Positions 48,235-52,058 of a stretch of DNA of 52,058 nucleotides are shown here, one piece after another. The notes below the pieces were generated by a model, which did no database searches, was not told where the DNA came from, and saw only the letters and a list, made by a program, of their open reading frames with translations. Numbering within the stretch: the stretch's first letter is position 1; each line of letters begins with the position of its first letter. This stretch comes from Planctomycetota bacterium. Lineage in GTDB: Bacteria > Planctomycetota > Planctomycetia > Pirellulales > UBA7805. The position numbers and the translations under genes are program-made. The stretch lies in the NCBI GenBank assembly GCA_003389215.1, contig QQVP01000120.1, positions 1 to 52,058 on the forward strand. The letters are read 5' to 3'.

Positions 48235-51200
48235 TTAGACGTCGGCCGTTTGTCGTTGGCCCGAATCGTGATCAAGCGGGAAGCGGTCCTGCAGTGCCTG
48301 AACGGTGAGCTCCTCTTCCCGCAGGGCCTCCATGGCCCGCACGCAGGCGTCGGCCGCCTGAATCGTGGTAATGCAGGGCACCCCGCTGGCCACCGCCGCC
48401 GCGCGAATGCGGCCCTCGTCGGTGCGGGCGCCCTTGCCGCTGGGCGTATTGAGAATGAGCCGCACGTCTTCGTTGGCGATATAGTCGAGCAGGTTGGGAT
48501 GCCCTTCCTGAATCTTGCGGACGACTTCCACCTCGATGCCCGCTGCTTGCAACCGATGGGCGGTGCCGTCGGTGGCGATCAATTGGTAGCCCAAGGCGTC
48601 GAGACGACGGGCGATGTCGGCGATGGCGTCTTTGGCTCGGGCCGCCACGCTGAGAAAGATCTTGCCGTCGCAGGGCAACACGACCCCGGCGGCCAACTGG
48701 CTCTTGGCAAAGGCGATCGAAAATCGCTCGCTGATGCCCATCACCTCACCGGTGCTCTTCATCTCGGGGCCGAGCACGATGTCGACACCGACAAACTTGA
48801 TGAACGGAAAGACGCTCTCTTTGACCGACACGTGGGTCGGCACGGGATCTTCCGTCAAGCCGAGCTCGGCCAGCGTGCAACCGGCCATGACCTTGGCGGC
48901 AATCTTGGCGACCGGCACCCCGACCGCCTTGGCCACGAACGGCACCGTGCGGCTCGCCCGAGGATTCACCTCGAGGACATAGACCTTGATCTCGCCGTTT
49001 TCGCGCTTCACGGCGAACTGAATGTTCATCAGGCCCACCACGCCGAGGGCATGGGCCAGGGCGTGGGCCGCCTGGCGAATTTCCGCCACCACCGGGCCGG
49101 GAAGGCTGTACGGCGGAATGGCACAGGCCGAATCGCCGGAGTGGACGCCCGCCTCTTCGATGTGCTCCATCACGCCGGCCACGATCACGCTCGCCCCGTC
49201 GCAGATGCAGTCGACGTCGACCTCGATGGCGTCTTCCAGGAAGCGGTCGATGAGCACCGGCTGTCCCTGGGCCACGATGAACGCTTCCTTGACAAACGTC
49301 TCCAGCTGGCTGCGGTCGTAGCAGATTTCCATGGCCCGGCCGCCGAGCACGAAACTCGGCCGCACCAAGACCGGATAGCCGACCCGGTCGGCCTGCGTGC
49401 GGGCCTGCTCCATCGTGCGGGCGATGCCGTTGGCCGGCTGATTCAGACCGAGGCGGGAGAGCAAGGCCTGAAACTTCTCGCGATCTTCGGCCGCTTCGAT
49501 CGTGTCGACCGAGGTCCCGATGATCGGCACGCCGGCGTTGGCCAAACCGCGGGCCAGGTTCAGCGGCGTTTGACCGCCAAACTGGACGATCACGCCGGCG
49601 GGCTCGACGCGATCGCAGATGTTCAACACGTCTTCGGTGGTGAGCGGCTCGAAGAACAGCAGATCGCTGGTGTCGTAATCGGTGCTGACGGTTTCAGGAT
49701 TCGAGTTGACCATCACCGACTCGAAGCCCAGCTCGTCCATGGCGTAGGCGGCGTGGCAACAGCAGTAGTCGAACTCGATCCCCTGGCCGATGCGATTCGG
49801 ACCGCCGCCGAGAATGATGATCCGCTTGCGATCGCCCTTCGGCGGCGTCTCATCTTCCTCTTCATAGGTCGAATAGTAGTAGGGCGTGTAGGCTTCGAAC
49901 TCGGCCGCACAGGTGTCGACCGACTTGAACGTGGGGATGATGCCGAGCTGCTTCCGCCGGGCGCGAACTTCCATCTCGGTCGTCTGCCAAACGGTCGCCA
50001 ACTGGCGGTCGGAGAAACCGGCTCGTTTGGCCCGTCGCAGCAAGTCCGCCCGGGCTTGCTCGAGGGGGGCCGCCGCCCGCAGCTCTTCTTCGAGTTCGAC
50101 GAGCTGGGACAATTGATCGAGGAACCAGGGGTCGATCCAGGTCTGCTCGTAGATCTCGTCGATCGACATGCCGCTCTTCAGGGCGTAGCGCAGATACCAA
50201 ACCCGCTCGCAATTCGGTTTGGCCAGCTTGGCCCGAATCTCGTCGCGGGTCGGCGCTTCGTCGGAGCCCCAGAGATCCTTGCCGTCGCAGCCGAAGCCGA
50301 AGCTGCCGACTTCCAGGCCGCGAAGGGCCTTCTGGAACGATTCCTTGAACGTGCGGCCGATGGCCATCGTTTCGCCGACGCTCTTCATCTGCGTGGTGAG
50401 GACCGCATCGGCCTCGGGGAATTTCTCGAAGGCGAACCGCGGAATCTTCGTCACCACGTAGTCGATCGTCGGCTCGAAGCAGGCCCTCGTCTCGCGGGTA
50501 ATGTCGTTGGGTAGCTCGTACAGGCGATAGCCGACCGCCAGCTTGGCCGCGATCTTGGCGATCGGAAACCCGGTCGCCTTCGAGGCCAAAGCACTACTGC
50601 GACTCACCCGCGGGTTCATCTCGATGACGATCATCCGACCGTCCCGCGGATTGATGGCGAACTGAATGTTCGAGCCGCCGGTCTCGACGCCGATCTCGCG
50701 AATGACCGCCAGCGAGGCGTCGCGCATGCGTTGATATTCTTTGTCGGTCAGGGTCTGCGCGGGAGCGACCGTAATCGAATCGCCCGTGTGCACGCCCATC
50801 GGATCGAAGTTCTCGATTGCGCAGATGATCACGACGTTGTCGTCGGCGTCGCGCATCACCTCCATCTCGAACTCTTTCCACCCGATGATCGACTCTTCGA
50901 TGAGCACCTCGGTGACGGGCGACTGATCGAGACCCGCGCGGACCAGCTGGTCGAACTCGCTGCGGTTGTAGGCGATGCTCGAGCCGCTGCCGCCCATTGT
51001 GAAGCTGGGTCGCACGACGCAGGGCAGGCCAATCTCGTCGAGCACCTGCCGGGCTTCCTCGACGGTGTTCACCGTCTCGCCGCGACAGACCTCCAGGCCG
51101 ATGCTCTCCATCGCCCGCTTGAACTTGTCGCGCTCTTCGGCCTTGGCGATCACGTCGGCCCGGGCGCCGATCATCTCGACGCCGAACTGCTCGAGCACAC

Positions 51201-51516
51201 CGTGCTCTTGCAGTTGCATGGCCAGGTTCAGACCGGTCTGTCCGCCGAGCGTCGGCAGCAGGGCATCGGGGCGCTCCGCCTCGATCAACTTGGCGATGAC
51301 TTCCCAGGTGAGCGGCTCAATGTAGGTCCGGTGAGCCGTGCCCGGGTCGGTCATGATGGTGGCCGGGTTGGAATTGACCAACACGACCTCGAAGCCCTCT
51401 TCGCGAAGTGCCTTGCAGGCTTGCGTGCCCGAATAATCAAATTCACAAGCCTGGCCGATCACGATCGGACCACTGCCGATGATCAGAATCTTGTGAATGT
51501 CCTGGCGACGAGGCAC
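48235..51516 (-). CDS. carB: Carbamoyl-phosphate synthase large subunit
   Basis: 1093 aa from GTG 51516 ([20 protein letters not shown]), matching the usual MPRR start of the family. A frame upstream adds 23 residues to an ATG at 51585. Both ATP-grasp halves are present: [20 protein letters not shown] plus [20 protein letters not shown] in the N-half, and [20 protein letters not shown] plus [20 protein letters not shown] in the C-half. The C-terminal MGS-type regulatory domain follows ([16 protein letters not shown] to [20 protein letters not shown]). It makes carbamoyl phosphate from ammonia, bicarbonate and two ATP with CarA, feeding pyrimidine and arginine synthesis. pyrE lies upstream on the same strand. 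Confidence 0.97.
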   Translation of the reverse strand: MPRRQDIHKILIIGSGPIVIGQACEFDYSGTQACKALREEGFEVVLVNSNPATIMTDPGTAHRTYIEPLTWEVIAKLIEAERPDALLPTLGGQTGLNLAMQLQEHGVLEQFGVEMIGARADVIAKAEERDKFKRAMESIGLEVCRGETVNTVEEARQVLDEIGLPCVVRPSFTMGGSGSSIAYNRSEFDQLVRAGLDQSPVTEVLIEESIIGWKEFEMEVMRDADDNVVIICAIENFDPMGVHTGDSITVAPAQTLTDKEYQRMRDASLAVIREIGVETGGSNIQFAINPRDGRMIVIEMNPRVSRSSALASKATGFPIAKIAAKLAVGYRLYELPNDITRETRACFEPTIDYVVTKIPRFAFEKFPEADAVLTTQMKSVGETMAIGRTFKESFQKALRGLEVGSFGFGCDGKDLWGSDEAPTRDEIRAKLAKPNCERVWYLRYALKSGMSIDEIYEQTWIDPWFLDQLSQLVELEEELRAAAPLEQARADLLRRAKRAGFSDRQLATVWQTTEMEVRARRKQLGIIPTFKSVDTCAAEFEAYTPYYYSTYEEEDETPPKGDRKRIIILGGGPNRIGQGIEFDYCCCHAAYAMDELGFESVMVNSNPETVSTDYDTSDLLFFEPLTTEDVLNICDRVEPAGVIVQFGGQTPLNLARGLANAGVPIIGTSVDTIEAAEDREKFQALLSRLGLNQPANGIARTMEQARTQADRVGYPVLVRPSFVLGGRAMEICYDRSQLETFVKEAFIVAQGQPVLIDRFLEDAIEVDVDCICDGASVIVAGVMEHIEEAGVHSGDSACAIPPYSLPGPVVAEIRQAAHALAHALGVVGLMNIQFAVKRENGEIKVYVLEVNPRASRTVPFVAKAVGVPVAKIAAKVMAGCTLAELGLTEDPVPTHVSVKESVFPFIKFVGVDIVLGPEMKSTGEVMGISERFSIAFAKSQLAAGVVLPCDGKIFLSVAARAKDAIADIARRLDALGYQLIATDGTAHRLQAAGIEVEVVRKIQEGHPNLLDYIANEDVRLILNTPSGKGARTDEGRIRAAAVASGVPCITTIQAADACVRAMEALREEELTVQALQDRFPLDHDSGQRQTADV

Positions 51517-51668
51517 GCGCGGGCTACCCTGAGCGAGCGGATGTCGGAGTTTCTTGCGGTTGGCGGCCGAATCTTTCGACCCCACCCCGAACGCGGTTGC
51601 GGGCTATTATCGAGGAATTTTCCGAAGGGACAAGGTGCCGAGAGTAAGAAGTCAATAAGGGAATCGAC

Positions 51669-52058
51669 TCAGGCGTTGACGAAAAAGTCTTGCTTGGTGA
51701 AGAGCGGCTGGTAGTGGTAACCGCGCTCGGCGAACATCTCCCTGGCCCCCGCCTCGCGATCGACCAGGGCCACGATCGCCACGACCCGGGCCCCGGCGGC
51801 CTCGACCGCTTCGATCGCCTTGAGCGACGAACCGCCCGAGGTCACCACGTCCTCGAGAATCACCACCGAGGCGTTCTCCGGCAGCCGCCCTTCGATCTGC
51901 TTTTGCATGCCGTGCTCCTTGGCCTGCGCGCGGACCCAAAAGCCCTCGACCGGGCGGTCGTGATGATGGCAACTGATCACCAGGGCGGTGGTCAGGGGAA
52001 CGGCCCCCACGGCCAGCCCGCCGACGGCGTCGAACTCGAGATCCTGGAGCTCCTCGAA
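51669..52058 (-). CDS. pyrE: Orotate phosphoribosyltransferase, 3' part (N-terminus outside window)
   Basis: The frame is open to the right edge. The 129 visible residues begin inside the protein (EFDAVGGLAVGAVPLTTALV), where the substrate loop DAVGGLAxGA is typical of OPRT. The PRPP-binding motif is VVILEDVVTSGGSSLKAIEA, and AAGARVVAIVALVDREAGAR and YHYQPLFTKQDF complete the C-terminus. The enzyme couples orotate with PRPP to form OMP in pyrimidine synthesis. It shares strand and pathway with carB downstream (152 nt gap to its GTG start), so a common transcript is plausible. Confidence 0.92.
   Translation of the reverse strand, partial: FEELQDLEFDAVGGLAVGAVPLTTALVISCHHHDRPVEGFWVRAQAKEHGMQKQIEGRLPENASVVILEDVVTSGGSSLKAIEAVEAAGARVVAIVALVDREAGAREMFAERGYHYQPLFTKQDFFVNA

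Noticed and set aside
45482..48238. 918-codon open frame opposite the TonB-dependent receptor
   Set aside because: An antisense shadow. The receptor on the minus strand shows clear plug and barrel motifs.
48250..50514. 754-codon open frame opposite carB
   Set aside because: An antisense shadow of carB.

Overview
The window is GC-rich DNA from a planctomycete, most likely in the Pirellulales or a related order. This is inferred from gene content. There are two DUF1080 proteins, a Tat-exported DUF1501 protein, a DUF1598 protein, a BBP7-type outer-membrane barrel, a secreted sulfatase, a PEP-CTERM/dockerin protein and a phytanoyl-CoA dioxygenase-like protein. This combination is typical of the phylum. 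No rRNA is present. One tRNA gene, tRNA-Arg(UCG), is present.

Layout. 1-8.9 kb: 3' end of a fatty-acid desaturase, a GNAT-like protein, two tandem NAD-dependent epimerases, an SDR dehydrogenase, two DUF1080 proteins around a PhyH-family dioxygenase, and an unknown conserved protein. 9.4-15.8 kb: two Cys-rich secreted beta-barrel proteins flank a Tat-exported enolase-superfamily enzyme, a sulfatase and a truncated methyltransferase. 15.9-19.3 kb: tRNA-Arg, an FHA protein, a CPBP protease and a DUF1598 protein. 19.6-23.3 kb: dnaE. 23.3-28.7 kb: an accessory region crowded with palindromic repeats, holding three small low-GC genes and a DUF1501 protein. 28.7-35.6 kb: CorA-like protein, PutP-like symporter, cold-shock protein, PEP-CTERM protein, thymidylate kinase, Yip1-like protein and a small exported protein. 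35.9-39.7 kb: four-S1-domain protein, ECF sigma factor with a small membrane partner, MscS-like channel. 39.8-40.7 kb: a REP-associated tyrosine transposase (RAYT) between two REP-like elements. 40.7-44.6 kb: a translationally coupled trio that includes cutA, a YedK/HMCES protein and a sulfotransferase. 44.6-47.9 kb: TonB and a TonB-dependent receptor. 48.2-52.1 kb: carB and the 3' part of pyrE (pyrimidine biosynthesis).

The most notable feature is a dispersed palindromic repeat system. The RAYT gene at 39861-40385 lies between two REP-like elements of different subtype, placed tail to tail. The same two subtypes, in the same geometry but with only 65 nt between them, occur at 28196-28361 with no transposase. 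This looks like a miniature, non-autonomous derivative of the RAYT element. Related elements share a GGGTGGC head and stem-loop design and differ in stem sequence. They cluster around 24.2-24.5 kb, 26.2 kb and 28.1-28.4 kb. Three unrelated palindrome families (a 91-nt family, an ACAGGAT family and a TAGCCCGA family) and a 70-nt repeat are interspersed with them. One REP pair brackets the three low-GC orphan genes. Short tandem duplications of 16-19 nt also recur at gene borders.

Limits: all family assignments come from reading motifs by eye, with no database search. Copy numbers outside this window are unknown.
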